Part shown: piece after piece, positions 34,332-43,347 of the stretch
Position numbering within the stretch: position 1 is the stretch's first letter
Layout of the letters: each line of letters starts with the position of its first letter
From: Hyphomicrobiales bacterium
GTDB taxonomy: Bacteria > Pseudomonadota > Alphaproteobacteria > Rhizobiales > Devosiaceae
Assembly (NCBI GenBank): GCA_026981645.1
Contig: JALSII010000006.1
Location: 98,564-162,563 of the forward strand
Length of the DNA: 64,000 nucleotides
Direction of reading: 5' to 3'
Made by a program: the position numbers and the translations under genes
The notes under the pieces: generated by a model
Told to the model about the DNA's origin: nothing
What the model saw: the letters and a program-made list of their open reading frames with translations, nothing else
Database searches by the model: none

Positions 34332-35438
34332 CTAAAACCCGACCGGTCCCTCGCGCCCGGTCTGGCCGCGGTGGCGCAGGAAATGGTCGGCCAGCACAAC
34401 GGCCATCATGGCCTCTCCTATGGGCACGGCACGAATGCCCACGCAGGGGTCGTGGCGCCCTTTGGTGACAATCTCAGTATCCTCATTGGCGGTGGTCACG
34501 CTCTGGCGGGACGTCAGAATTGAGGAGGTGGGCTTGACCGCAAAACGCACTACCACCGGGTCGCCATTGGAGATGCCGCCCAGAATTCCACCAGCATTGT
34601 TGGAGGTGAAATAGGGGGCGTTTTCACCGGCGCGCATCTCGTCGGCATTGTCGGTTCCGGTCAGGGAAGCGACCTCTATTCCCGCTCCGATTTCGACATA
34701 TTTCACCGCGTTGATGCTCATCATGGCCGAGGCCAAATCAGCGCTCAGTTTGCCATAAACCGGAGCGCCCCAGCCGGGGGGAACACCGGTCGCAACCACC
34801 TCAATAATTGCCCCGGCTGAATTGCCGGCCTTGCGAATTTCATCAAGATATTCTGTCCATTTTTCAGCGGCGATTTTGTCGGCACAGAAGAAGGGATTGT
34901 TCTCAACTTCATCCCAGTCAAAATTTTCATAGTCGATTTTGTGGGGACCCATTTGCACCAGCGAAGCGCGAATGGTTACACCCGGAATGACCAGTTTCGC
35001 CACCGCGCCCGCGGCAACCCTGGCCGCTGTTTCGCGGGCCGAAGAGCGCCCCCCTCCGCGATAATCCCGGATGCCATATTTCTGATGGTAGGTATAGTCG
35101 GCGTGGCCTGGGCGGTACTTGTCGCGGATGTCGGAATAATCTTTTGAGCGCTGGTCGGTATTCTGAATTTCCAGCGCAATGGGCGTGCCGGTAGTTTTTA
35201 GTCCGCCGGTTCGCTCGTCCTCAAAAACCCCTGAAAGAATCACCACCTTGTCAGCCTCGCGCCGCTGGGTGGTGAAGCGGGACTGACCGGGCCTGCGCCG
35301 GTCCAGGTCACGCTGGATGATTTCAGCGCTGATGGGCAGGTCCGGCGGGCAGCCGTCAATGACCACGCCAAGGGCGGGTCCGTGGCTTTCGCCCCAGGTG
35401 GTGAAACGAAACAGATGTCCAAAGCTGTTGTATGACAT
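34332..35438 (-). CDS. aroC: Chorismate synthase
   Basis: A 368-residue enzyme for the last step of the shikimate pathway, making chorismate from EPSP with reduced FMN. Signatures: [13 protein letters not shown] near the start, [17 protein letters not shown], and [13 protein letters not shown]. Length is typical. Isolated from other aro genes here. Confidence 0.96.
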   Translation of the reverse strand: MSYNSFGHLFRFTTWGESHGPALGVVIDGCPPDLPISAEIIQRDLDRRRPGQSRFTTQRREADKVVILSGVFEDERTGGLKTTGTPIALEIQNTDQRSKDYSDIRDKYRPGHADYTYHQKYGIRDYRGGGRSSARETAARVAAGAVAKLVIPGVTIRASLVQMGPHKIDYENFDWDEVENNPFFCADKIAAEKWTEYLDEIRKAGNSAGAIIEVVATGVPPGWGAPVYGKLSADLASAMMSINAVKYVEIGAGIEVASLTGTDNADEMRAGENAPYFTSNNAGGILGGISNGDPVVVRFAVKPTSSILTSRQSVTTANEDTEIVTKGRHDPCVGIRAVPIGEAMMAVVLADHFLRHRGQTGREGPVGF

Positions 35439-35524
35439 TAAATATCCTGACCCTGCCTTTGGGGATTTAATAGGCGCTGGTGACCGGCAAGGTCAACAAA
35501 AGCACCTCCTGTGCCTTAATGCAG

Positions 35525-36136
35525 TCAGAGGTCGGCAAAATGCATGCTCATGGTGTCGCTGGAAAAATGCGCAATAGCGCCCTGGGGCACGGGCCAGTTG
35601 ACAACTTCCTCACGGGGCGCATTTTCAATCATCCGTCTGACCACGCGCAAGATGCCGCCATGGGCGACGATTACGCTGGGCCCTGACAGCTCAGAAGCAA
35701 AAGAGGCAAGACGCGCCGCCACATCCTCGTAACTTTCGCCCCTTGGGGGGCGATAGTCCCAATATTCGCCTCCTCGCCTGCCAACCGGCACGCCGATATC
35801 GCTGGCAAGCTCGGAATGCAGCTTTCCTTCCATGACACCAAAGGATATCTCCTGAAGCCGGTCATCATAGGTGACTTCGGGCAATCTGATATCAAAAGCG
35901 GAACGCATGCGTTCCATGGTCTCGCGGGCACGGGACAGGGGCGAGGCGAACCAGTCAACGCCCGCCGGGTCAAGGTTGTTCGCCGCCAACAGGTCAACCA
36001 GAAGCGGGCCGATGGCATCGGCCTGACCGCGGCCGGTCTGGTTCAATGGGATATCGCGCTGTCCCTGATAGCGCCGCTCGCGATTCCAGTCGGTTTCGCC
36101 GTGACGCGCAAAAAAAAGCTCCGGCCAGTCTGTCAT
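35525..36136 (-). CDS. Histidine phosphatase family protein
   Basis: A 203-residue phosphoglycerate-mutase-like phosphatase. The catalytic RHGE motif is in FFARHGETDWN; the second active-site His is in VIVAHGGILR, and SPLSRARETMERM supplies the phosphate-binding Arg. Exact substrate is not predictable. Downstream of fabI on the same strand, 41 bp away, probably cotranscribed. Confidence 0.88.
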   Translation of the reverse strand: MTDWPELFFARHGETDWNRERRYQGQRDIPLNQTGRGQADAIGPLLVDLLAANNLDPAGVDWFASPLSRARETMERMRSAFDIRLPEVTYDDRLQEISFGVMEGKLHSELASDIGVPVGRRGGEYWDYRPPRGESYEDVAARLASFASELSGPSVIVAHGGILRVVRRMIENAPREEVVNWPVPQGAIAHFSSDTMSMHFADL

Positions 36137-36177
36137 TGCGGTTTTCCGCTCAATTTGAGGATAAGGAAAGACGGGTG

Positions 36178-37008
36178 TCAGGCATCACCCTTGGGGTTCA
36201 GAACGCTCATGCCCATGATGTTGTAGCCGCCATCCACATAATGCAGTTCACCGGTGACACCGCTTGAGAGGTCCGAGAGCAGATAGAGCGCAGCATTGCC
36301 CACCTCGCCAGCGGAGACATTGCGGCGCAGGGGGGCGGTGGCTTCCTGATAGTTCAGCATGGTGCGGAAATCGGCAATACCGGCGGCGGCCAGTGTCTTG
36401 ATGGCTCCGGCGGAGATGGAGTTCACCCGGATGCTTGAGGGGCCAAGGTCAGCGGCCAGATAGCGAACACTGGCCTCAAGCGCGGCCTTGGCAACGCCCA
36501 TGACGTTATAATTTGGGATAACTTTTTGCGAACCGTTATAGGTCAGCGTCAGCAATGAGCCCCCATCGCTCATCAGCGCTTCGGCACGTCTGGCAATCGC
36601 TGTAAACGAATAAACCGAAATATTCATGGTCAGGGCAAAATTCTCGGCGCTGGTATTCACATAACGTCCCTCAAGTTCTTCCTTGTTGGAAAAACCGATG
36701 GCGTGGACGATAAAATCAATCTTTCCCCATTTTTGCCTGAGCACATCAAATGTCTTGTCGATGGCTGCATCATCGGTGACATCACACTCGACCAGAACTT
36801 CACATCCAAGCTCTTCAGCCAGCGGCTCGACCCGGCGCTTGAGCACTTCGCCCTGATAGGAAAGGGCTATTTCACCGCCGGCGTCACTCACGGCCTTTGC
36901 AATCCCGTAAGCAATGGAACGTTTGTTGGCCACACCCATGATCAGGCCGCGCTTGCCAGCCATCAATCCTTTGCCCAAAGTTTCCTCGCCCAAAGTTTCC
37001 TCGCCCAT
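36178..37008 (-). CDS. fabI: Enoyl-[acyl-carrier-protein] reductase (NADH)
   Basis: A 276-residue FabI, reducing enoyl-ACP in fatty-acid elongation. The nucleotide site reads GLIMGVANKRSIAYGIA; the catalytic Tyr and Lys are spaced as Y-x6-K in YNVMGVAKAA. The N terminus contains a duplicated GEETL, produced by a 15-bp tandem repeat in the DNA. GGAG nine bases before ATG 37008 supports inclusion of this segment, although MAGKRGLIMG at 36963 is the functional beginning of the fold. Confidence 0.95.
   Translation of the reverse strand: MGEETLGEETLGKGLMAGKRGLIMGVANKRSIAYGIAKAVSDAGGEIALSYQGEVLKRRVEPLAEELGCEVLVECDVTDDAAIDKTFDVLRQKWGKIDFIVHAIGFSNKEELEGRYVNTSAENFALTMNISVYSFTAIARRAEALMSDGGSLLTLTYNGSQKVIPNYNVMGVAKAALEASVRYLAADLGPSSIRVNSISAGAIKTLAAAGIADFRTMLNYQEATAPLRRNVSAGEVGNAALYLLSDLSSGVTGELHYVDGGYNIMGMSVLNPKGDA
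36974..37003. repeat. Perfect 15-bp tandem duplication in the fabI 5' end
   Basis: CCCAAAGTTTCCTCG occurs twice in a row on the plus strand and encodes the repeated GEETL of FabI. In-frame, so it changes the N-terminal length by five residues per copy. Confidence 0.9.
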
Positions 37009-37123
37009 GCCGCTTCACTCCGTTCTGCTCTTAAAAATGTTGTTCTGTTGAATTTGCTTGTGGCACAGGCCAAGGTGCCGGGGCAAGTTAGTCGCGCCCG
37101 ATTTGACCTGTTCAGAGTTCGAA

Positions 37124-38554
37124 ATGCCAAACAAGCCATCCCAAATCATTGCCTCGCTTGAAAGCCTTCTGGGCACAAGCAATGTCATTTCCAAGGTCGT
37201 CGATATGGCGGCCTTCATCAACGAGCCGCGCAAGCGCTTCTTCACCCCTGCCCTTGCTGTCGTTTCGCCCCGCGATGTGGCCGGGGTGCAAAAACTGCTC
37301 AGGTGGGCAAACGAGCACAAGGCCGCCCTGATACCGCAGGGGGGCAATACCGGGCTGGTGGGCGCTCAGGTGCCGTTGAGCGGCCGCGAAATTATTGTCA
37401 GCCTCAAGCATCTCAATGCTGTGCGTAGCCTGGACGCTGCGGACGGGCATATGGTTGTCGAAGCGGGCTTGACCTTGCTCAGCGCCCACGAAGTTGCAGA
37501 AAAAGCCGGGGCTCTGTTCCCGCTGACCATTGCCTCGGAGGGCAGCGCCACCATCGGCGGTGTGCTCTCCACCAATGCGGGGGGCACCCAGGTTCTGGCC
37601 TATGGCAATGCACGGGCACTTTGTCTGGGGGTGGAGGCGGTGATGGCGGACGGTTCGCTCTACAATGGTCTGAGCGCGCTGAGAAAAGATAATACGGGCT
37701 ACGATTTGCGCGACCTTCTGATTGGCGCCGAAGGGACGCTGGGCATTATCACAGCGGCGACGCTGAAACTTTTTCCCAGACCCCAAGCTTTTGAAACCGC
37801 CTGGATAAACATAGCCTCCCCTGAAACTGCCCTGCAATTGTTCCAGCGCTTGCACGAAGCCGCGCAAACCAGCCTGACCGCCTTTGAGCTTATGCCCCGG
37901 TTTGGCGTGGATATTCAACTCAGGCACAAAATGATTGAGCGCGACCCTTCGGCTTCGCCCTCGCCCTGGTATGTGATGGCAGAAATTTCGGTTCCCAAAG
38001 GAGGGAAGGCGGATGTGCTGACCGCGGTGCTGGAAACCGCATTTGAAAGCGGCCTGATTGAAGATGCAACACTGGCCACTTCACTGGCAGACCGGCAGGA
38101 CATGTGGAATACCCGTGAACAGATGTCAGAAAGCCAGTCCCGGGAGGGTGCGTCCATCAAGCATGACGTGTCCGTGCCGGTATCGGCGGTTCCCGAACTC
38201 ATTGCACGCGGGTGCGCGGTTGCGGAAAAAATCATCCCCGGCATTCGTCCCTGCCCGTTCGGACATCTGGGGGACGGCAATATGCACTTCAACTTCACCC
38301 AGCCCATGGGGGCCGACCCCAAAGCCTATATGGAGAGCGCCGGGCCTCTGCACGAGGCAATCTATGAAATTGTGCTGGACCTGGGGGGGGCCATATCTGC
38401 CGAGCATGGTATCGGCCAGCTCAAGGTCGAGCTTCTGGAACAGGTCAAGGACCCGGCGGCGCTTGGCGCCATGGTTGCCATCAAACAAGCGCTCGACCCC
38501 AATAATATCCTCAATCCGGGCAAGGTGCTCAAAGACCGCAATGTCTCAGAATAG
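37124..38554 (+). CDS. FAD-linked oxidoreductase, D-2-hydroxyacid dehydrogenase type
   Basis: A 476-residue flavoprotein of the GlcD / D-lactate / D-2-hydroxyglutarate dehydrogenase group. FAD_binding_4 motifs are PQGGNTGLVGAQVP and ASEGSATIGGVLSTNAGG; the C-terminal FAD-linked oxidase domain has CPFGHLGDGNMHFN with metal-binding histidines and SAEHGIGQLK. D-2-hydroxyglutarate is my favoured substrate from overall pattern, D-lactate or glycolate are alternatives. Start at 37124 is set by family alignment. Overlaps the convergent SRAP gene by 9 bp. Confidence 0.88.
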   Translation: MPNKPSQIIASLESLLGTSNVISKVVDMAAFINEPRKRFFTPALAVVSPRDVAGVQKLLRWANEHKAALIPQGGNTGLVGAQVPLSGREIIVSLKHLNAVRSLDAADGHMVVEAGLTLLSAHEVAEKAGALFPLTIASEGSATIGGVLSTNAGGTQVLAYGNARALCLGVEAVMADGSLYNGLSALRKDNTGYDLRDLLIGAEGTLGIITAATLKLFPRPQAFETAWINIASPETALQLFQRLHEAAQTSLTAFELMPRFGVDIQLRHKMIERDPSASPSPWYVMAEISVPKGGKADVLTAVLETAFESGLIEDATLATSLADRQDMWNTREQMSESQSREGASIKHDVSVPVSAVPELIARGCAVAEKIIPGIRPCPFGHLGDGNMHFNFTQPMGADPKAYMESAGPLHEAIYEIVLDLGGAISAEHGIGQLKVELLEQVKDPAALGAMVAIKQALDPNNILNPGKVLKDRNVSE

Positions 38555-39310
38555 GTCAAGCTGGTCCGGCGCCGGTCTTTTTGGTGATTCTTCGGGCGCG
38601 CTGTCGGCTTCTTCGTAGACCGGTATTATCAAATCGGCATCATCATTGCCGGGAGAATTGACCCGGCGAGACACCTCATGGAAACCGGCGATACCTGCGG
38701 GCATTGGTTTGAGGAGCGCCTGGGCTTTGGGGGCGTTTACCCCGGCCGTATCCAGCCATTCAGCGATTTCGTCCCCCTCCAACATTGCGGGGGTGCGCCC
38801 ATGCACCTGTTTCATCTCATCGGCAGCGGCAACCGTGATGATGGCCGCCGTGTCCACTTCTTCTCCATCGGGGCCGACCCAGGTGGAAAAGAGCCCGGCC
38901 ATCAAAAACGGTGCTCTATCCCTGCGCGTAATGTAAACAGGGATTTTGTGCCCCTCCACATCCCTTTGCCATTCGTAATAGCCCGATGCGGGGATGATGC
39001 AGCGTTGGTTCTTCAAAGAGTGTTTGAATGAAGATTTTTGTGCCAGCGTTTCCGCCCGTGCGTTGATAATGAGCGGAAAATCTGCCGGGTCCTCCACCCA
39101 CTCGGGCACAAAACCCCAGCGCACAAGTTCGGGTTCAACCCCCTCACCAGTACGTTTGAGCACCAGGATTGGCTGGGTTGGAGCAATATTATAACGGGGA
39201 GGAGCATGTTGGATATGGGGCGGAGAAGCTGATTTGAGGGATTTGACAAACCCCTCGAGCAGGTCGTGAATTTCCTGCCAGCTCAAATGGAGAGTATAGC
39301 GTCCGCACAT
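38546..39310 (-). CDS. SOS response-associated peptidase (SRAP, YedK/HMCES)
   Basis: A 254-residue SRAP protein. It forms a covalent thiazolidine with abasic sites in single-stranded DNA through Cys2, exposed after Met removal (MCGRYTL). Conserved Asn (LIINARAET), Glu (ASGYYEWQ) and His (VHGRTPAML) of the active site are present. An approximately 20-residue acidic/Pro tail follows the domain. Confidence 0.93.
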   Translation of the reverse strand: MCGRYTLHLSWQEIHDLLEGFVKSLKSASPPHIQHAPPRYNIAPTQPILVLKRTGEGVEPELVRWGFVPEWVEDPADFPLIINARAETLAQKSSFKHSLKNQRCIIPASGYYEWQRDVEGHKIPVYITRRDRAPFLMAGLFSTWVGPDGEEVDTAAIITVAAADEMKQVHGRTPAMLEGDEIAEWLDTAGVNAPKAQALLKPMPAGIAGFHEVSRRVNSPGNDDADLIIPVYEEADSAPEESPKRPAPDQLDLF

Positions 39311-39414
39311 GAAGTTCTCTCCACATATTCCACTGTTTAGCTCTTGAGCTTACGGGGGATTACTTATGACAATATTCACTGGGAAACAAAACCGTAGCCA
39401 TTAAAACCAGCATT

Positions 39415-39897
39415 ATGACACTAAACAATGCAAAACTGTGCGATGACTGGGTGGTCGCGCCCGATGAATCCGCGATGCGGGCGGCAAATGTCAACCCCAA
39501 AACCGGACTGGCGACAGATTTCCTCAATCTGTTCAACGAATATATCATGCTCGGAGAGATGGTTGCCGACGGCTCCATGCCCCCCGATGTGCTCGACGAC
39601 TGGAAGCCTGTAGACTATGAGACACATTTTTCCCAATCCGGGTTTGCCGGTTCGGAAGTGGTTCTGGCCTCCTACCGTGCCCTTGAATGTTCCAAACGTC
39701 ACGAGTTTGAAAATATCAACAATGCTCTGATCGAGCTGATTTTAGATCACCAGCTTTCAGACGAGCCTTCGCTCGAGCAAATTCATGAGATTAAAATTCA
39801 GCGCGACCTGCTCTCAGCGATGATTTCAGGGCCGGCGGCGCTGGTCGAGACGGGATGCGAGGACGCACAGGCGGCAATCGACGCTTTGTTTGACTGA
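39415..39897 (+). CDS. Conserved hypothetical protein
   Basis: A 160-residue acidic soluble protein that I do not recognise. It is mostly predicted helical, with motifs VNPKTGLATDFLNLFNEYIML and RALECSKRHEFENIN, and lacks membrane segments or signal peptide. Codon use looks like that of its neighbours. It stands alone between SRAP and DUF3179 genes, with a weak ribosome binding site. Confidence 0.7.
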   Translation: MTLNNAKLCDDWVVAPDESAMRAANVNPKTGLATDFLNLFNEYIMLGEMVADGSMPPDVLDDWKPVDYETHFSQSGFAGSEVVLASYRALECSKRHEFENINNALIELILDHQLSDEPSLEQIHEIKIQRDLLSAMISGPAALVETGCEDAQAAIDALFD

Positions 39898-40002
39898 AGT
39901 TCAACGGGGATGATCACGCCAAGTCATTCCAAATAAGTGCAAGATCTCACCAGGGTGTGAACACACCTTGAATTGGCTTATATGTAAATAAATGCAAATC
40001 TG

Positions 40003-40019
40003 CTCCCACCAAATGGGAG
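40003..40019 (+). promoter_or_regulatory. Hairpin covering the ribosome binding site of the DUF3179 gene
   Basis: CTCCCA and TGGGAG form a perfect 6-bp stem with loop CCAAA. The 3' arm is the GGGAG Shine-Dalgarno, seven to eight bases before the ATG at 40027, so translation could be controlled by opening of this stem. Confidence 0.45.
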
Positions 40020-40026
40020 AAAAATT

Positions 40027-41028
40027 ATGCATCGTTTTTTATGGCTGATTGTGGCCGTGTTTTTTTATTCAGGAACTGCCCTTGCGCAGGAACTGGGCCG
40101 TCCGACGGGGGGCTGGGAAACTGACGTCAGCAATTTCGTCATAGACATGAGCGAGATCCGCAATGTTATCGGGCCGGATCAGATCCCTGCGATTGATGAC
40201 CCCAAGTTTCAACCTGCGGCCGACGAAACCACTATCCCCGGCAATGAACCCGTTGTTGCCTTCAGCAATAACGGTGTCACGCGTGCCTATCCGCTGCGCT
40301 ATCTGATGTGGCACGAAATCGTCAACGATACCGTGGGCGGCCTGCCTGTCGCCGTCACCTTCTGCCCTTTGTGCAACACATCTCTTGTGTTTGAGCGCAC
40401 GCTTGATGGTGAACCAGTGACCTTTGGCACCACCGGCATGCTCAGGTTTTCCAATCTGCTGATGTATGACCGCAAGGAACAGAACTGGTGGCAGCAATAT
40501 AATGGTGAAGCCGTTGTGGGCATACGGGCCGGTGAAAAACTGAGGCCCCTGCCCTCGTTTCTCATCAGTTTTGACATATTTCTGGAGCGTTTTCCCGATG
40601 GCGAAGTGTTGCTGGCCGACCCAAGCCGCGCGCGCTCAGCAGGCATAAATCCTTATGTCAACTATGACAGCACACCGTTTCCGTTCCTGTTTGACGGCAA
40701 ATTGCCGGAAGATGTTGAACCGATGATGCGGGTTGCTCTTGTGGATGCGAACCTGGTCGAGGGTATTGAAGACTCCATCGCTGTTACCCTGCCCTATCTG
40801 GAGCAAAATGCTCCGTTCACGGTCGGTAACCTGGAATTCCGCTGGTCGGCTGGGCAGGCTTCGGCCCTTGACCAGCGCCGGATCACCGATGGAAGAGACG
40901 TGGGCAATATCGAAGTCTACCGCACCGATGGAGACGAACCCGAACTGGTTGTTTATCTGGTGACGTTTGCTTTTTCTGCCCGCTCATACCTTCCTGATCT
41001 GGAAATCATACAACTGGCTCAGAATTAA
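40027..41028 (+). CDS. DUF3179 exported protein
   Basis: A 333-residue protein with a signal peptide (hydrophobic residues 3-19, cleavage after ALA). The DUF3179 domain follows, with PVAVTFCPLCNTSLVFER carrying a CxxC pair, TGMLRFSNLLMYDRKEQNWW and GEAVVG. The cysteine pair suggests metal or redox function in the periplasm; not established. GGGAG ribosome binding site, but within a hairpin. A GC-rich stem follows the gene. Confidence 0.88.
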   Translation: MHRFLWLIVAVFFYSGTALAQELGRPTGGWETDVSNFVIDMSEIRNVIGPDQIPAIDDPKFQPAADETTIPGNEPVVAFSNNGVTRAYPLRYLMWHEIVNDTVGGLPVAVTFCPLCNTSLVFERTLDGEPVTFGTTGMLRFSNLLMYDRKEQNWWQQYNGEAVVGIRAGEKLRPLPSFLISFDIFLERFPDGEVLLADPSRARSAGINPYVNYDSTPFPFLFDGKLPEDVEPMMRVALVDANLVEGIEDSIAVTLPYLEQNAPFTVGNLEFRWSAGQASALDQRRITDGRDVGNIEVYRTDGDEPELVVYLVTFAFSARSYLPDLEIIQLAQN

Positions 41029-41072
41029 TCTGGACCACTTCGTCGGCTTCCTTTCAAAAGGGTCGCCCTACG

Positions 41073-41096
41073 CCCCCGTCCTTATGAGGACGGGGG
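41073..41096 (+). terminator. Strong GC hairpin after the DUF3179 gene
   Basis: A perfect 10-bp stem, CCCCCGTCCT with AGGACGGGGG, closed by TATG. The following sequence is only moderately T-rich (ACTTGTGTTTT), so it is a probable but not classical terminator. Confidence 0.55.
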
Positions 41097-41162
41097 ACTT
41101 GTGTTTTCCGGCCACTGGTCTTTATGTAGCGCCATGGAAAAACCAGCCTTCAGTTCTGCGTC

Positions 41163-41558
41163 ATGAAACACGCCCGTAACCGGCAGCTTTTGATTCTGGT
41201 CCGCTCCGGCGTTCTGGCACTTGCTCTGAGCAGTTTTGCCCAGCCTGCCTTTTCGGTCGACCCCCAATATCAGCCGCAGATGCAGCGCCTGCTGCAACTC
41301 ATCGGCAGCCTTTACTTTTTACAACCCCTTTGCGGGTTTGACGAGCAGGACTGGCGCGGACATGCGGCAGAACTCATCAGTCTGGACCAGCCCTCGGACG
41401 ATCGCCGCCAGCGCCTTATCGGCTCATTTAACGAAGGGTATGAAGCCTACGCACGCCTCTATCGCGAGTGCACTGAAGCCGCCCGGGTTGCTCAGATCCG
41501 CCTTCTCGCTGAAGCGAAGGATTTGAGCCAGGATATCCACTCCCGCTACGCTGAGTAG
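41163..41558 (+). CDS. TIGR02301 family exported protein
   Basis: A 131-residue protein with a signal peptide (about 1-31, ending AFS) and the TIGR02301 core: LQLIGSLYFLQPLCG, FNEGYEAYARLYRECTEAA. Two cysteines may pair in the periplasm. Typical of Rhizobiales; function unknown. Confidence 0.85.
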   Translation: MKHARNRQLLILVRSGVLALALSSFAQPAFSVDPQYQPQMQRLLQLIGSLYFLQPLCGFDEQDWRGHAAELISLDQPSDDRRQRLIGSFNEGYEAYARLYRECTEAARVAQIRLLAEAKDLSQDIHSRYAE

Positions 41559-41662
41559 AATTAAGTATATTCCCATAGGTTCAATTAACCTTCGCGTAAC
41601 TTCTCAGACACGGTGTTGATTTTGTTGTGCTAATCAAATGGACAACGCAACGAGCAGATCCC

Positions 41663-41923
41663 ATGTTTTCAACACTCAATACCTCAAAATTTTTATCCGC
41701 GGAAATCGAAGACCGCCAGATCGCTCTGGAATATATTGCCGAAGCGTGGAACAGCGCTGAAGTTGATGGGATTGACAGCGAAACCCTTTCCCATGCGGCG
41801 CTGTTTGCAGCGCTTGCAACACTGGTCGATATCTATGGGGAGGACACAACCGCAAAGCTGATTGCCGATGTTTCAAAACGTGTCGCGCAGGGTGAATATA
41901 CCCTGGAGCGTTCAATTCAGTAG
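41663..41923 (+). CDS. Small conserved hypothetical protein
   Basis: An 86-residue, mainly helical acidic protein (FSTLNTSKFLSAEIEDRQIA at the start, then DGIDSETLSHAALFAALATLV). No motif recognised. ATG 41663 gives the compact form; a GTG at 41627 is in frame. It overlaps the convergent dihydroorotase gene by 12 bp. A near-consensus CtrA box (TTAA-N7-GTAA) lies at 41585-41599. Confidence 0.65.
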   Translation: MFSTLNTSKFLSAEIEDRQIALEYIAEAWNSAEVDGIDSETLSHAALFAALATLVDIYGEDTTAKLIADVSKRVAQGEYTLERSIQ

Positions 41924-43255
41924 GCTTGGTCTTGTTTCCAAGCCATCAAAAAAACTTATCGGCTGCCCTACCGATTTTTCAACCAGTTCGCCCTCCCACA
42001 TCACTTTACGGCCCCGCACAATGGTTCCCACCGGCCAGCCTGTTACCTTCTTGCCATCATAGGGTGTCCAGCCGGATTTGGAAGCAATCCAGTCGTTGGT
42101 GATGGTTTGTGTCCTTTTCAAATCAACGATTGTCAGGTCGGCATCATAACCCACAGCAAGACGCCCCTTCCCCGTTATGCCAAATAAACGATTCGGCCCG
42201 GCGCTGGTCAGGTCGGCAAATCGCTGCAGGCTCAAACGCCCGTTGTTTACATGATCGAGCATGATGGGCACCAGCGTCTGCACACCGGTCATGCCCGAGG
42301 GCGAGTTGGGATAGTCTTCAGCCTTTTCCTCAAGCGTATGGGGGGCATGGTCCGAGCCCAGAATGTCTGCAACTCCGTTTTCGACACCGGCCCAGATACC
42401 TTTCTGGTGGGCAAGCGAGCGCACCGGCGGATTCATCTGCACCAGTGAACCCAGGCTCTTGTAAGCGCTGTCATCCAGCGTCAGGTGATGGGGCGTCACC
42501 TCCACGCTGGCGATATCCTTGTGACCGGACAGAAACATCATTTCCTCTGCCGTGGAGATGTGAAGCACATGGATGCGCTTGCCCGCCGCGCGGGCAAGCC
42601 CGACAAGCCTTTTTGTGGATTTCAGTGCTGCTTCAACATCACGCCAGACAGGATGTGAGGCCGGATCTCCTTCAACTCGCAAGTGCTTTCTCTCTTCAAG
42701 GCGGTATTCGTCTTCAGAGTGGAAGGCCGCACGGCGACTGATGGAATTGAGAATTGCTGCAACCCCATCATCATCGGGTACCAGCAGCGAGCCAGTGGAG
42801 GAACCCATGAACACTTTTACCCCGGCGCAGCCGGGCAGTTTTTCAAGCACGGCCAGCTGGCCGGTATTTTCGTGGGTGCCCCCCACATAAAAAGCAAAAT
42901 CGCAGTGCATGGAATTGACCGCGCGGCTGATTTTGTCGTCAAACGCTTCTTTTGTCACCGTCAGGGGGTTGGTATTGGGCATTTCAAAAACGCTGGTGAC
43001 GCCGCCCATAACGGCAGAAAGAGAGCCGGAACGCAAATCCTCCTTGTGCTCGGCGCCGGGTTCACGAAAATGCACCTGGGTGTCAATCACCCCGGGCAGA
43101 ATATGCAAACCCGTACAGTCAATGACTGCCCCTGCGGCGGATCCCATTTTACCGATATCAGCAATTTTGCCATCACGAATGCCAAGGTCGGCTTCAAATA
43201 TGCCCTGGTGGTTGACGAGGGTTGCGTTCTTGAAAATCAGGTCAAACAAAGCCAT
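41912..43255 (-). CDS. pyrC: Dihydroorotase-family amidohydrolase
   Basis: A 447-residue class I dihydroorotase, for closing carbamoyl-aspartate to dihydroorotate in pyrimidine synthesis. The metal motif DxHxH reads PGVIDTQVHFREPG, with Gln in place of the first His. The other parts are normal: GVKVFMGSSTG with the lysine to be carbamylated, HSEDEY, HISTAEEM, and GSDHAPHTLEEK. The Gln variant occurs in a known dihydroorotase lineage as I recall, so the enzyme may still be active. ATG 43255 chosen; a TTG at 43333 is in frame. Confidence 0.85.
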   Translation of the reverse strand: MALFDLIFKNATLVNHQGIFEADLGIRDGKIADIGKMGSAAGAVIDCTGLHILPGVIDTQVHFREPGAEHKEDLRSGSLSAVMGGVTSVFEMPNTNPLTVTKEAFDDKISRAVNSMHCDFAFYVGGTHENTGQLAVLEKLPGCAGVKVFMGSSTGSLLVPDDDGVAAILNSISRRAAFHSEDEYRLEERKHLRVEGDPASHPVWRDVEAALKSTKRLVGLARAAGKRIHVLHISTAEEMMFLSGHKDIASVEVTPHHLTLDDSAYKSLGSLVQMNPPVRSLAHQKGIWAGVENGVADILGSDHAPHTLEEKAEDYPNSPSGMTGVQTLVPIMLDHVNNGRLSLQRFADLTSAGPNRLFGITGKGRLAVGYDADLTIVDLKRTQTITNDWIASKSGWTPYDGKKVTGWPVGTIVRGRKVMWEGELVEKSVGQPISFFDGLETRPSLLN

Positions 43256-43347
43256 TTTCTGGTTCAGCCCTTTGATGGATGCAATTGAAGCGTGATATTG
43301 ATAAGCAATAGGTTCCCGAGGAGGAAACAGCAAGAAGGCATAAAGTT

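Noticed and set aside
37112..37927. 271-codon minus-strand frame
   Set aside because: Lies fully opposite the FAD-linked oxidoreductase, whose motifs are clear.
39952..39974. Short hairpin with GGTGT/ACACC arms upstream of the DUF3179 gene
   Set aside because: Only five base pairs and no T run; likely chance.
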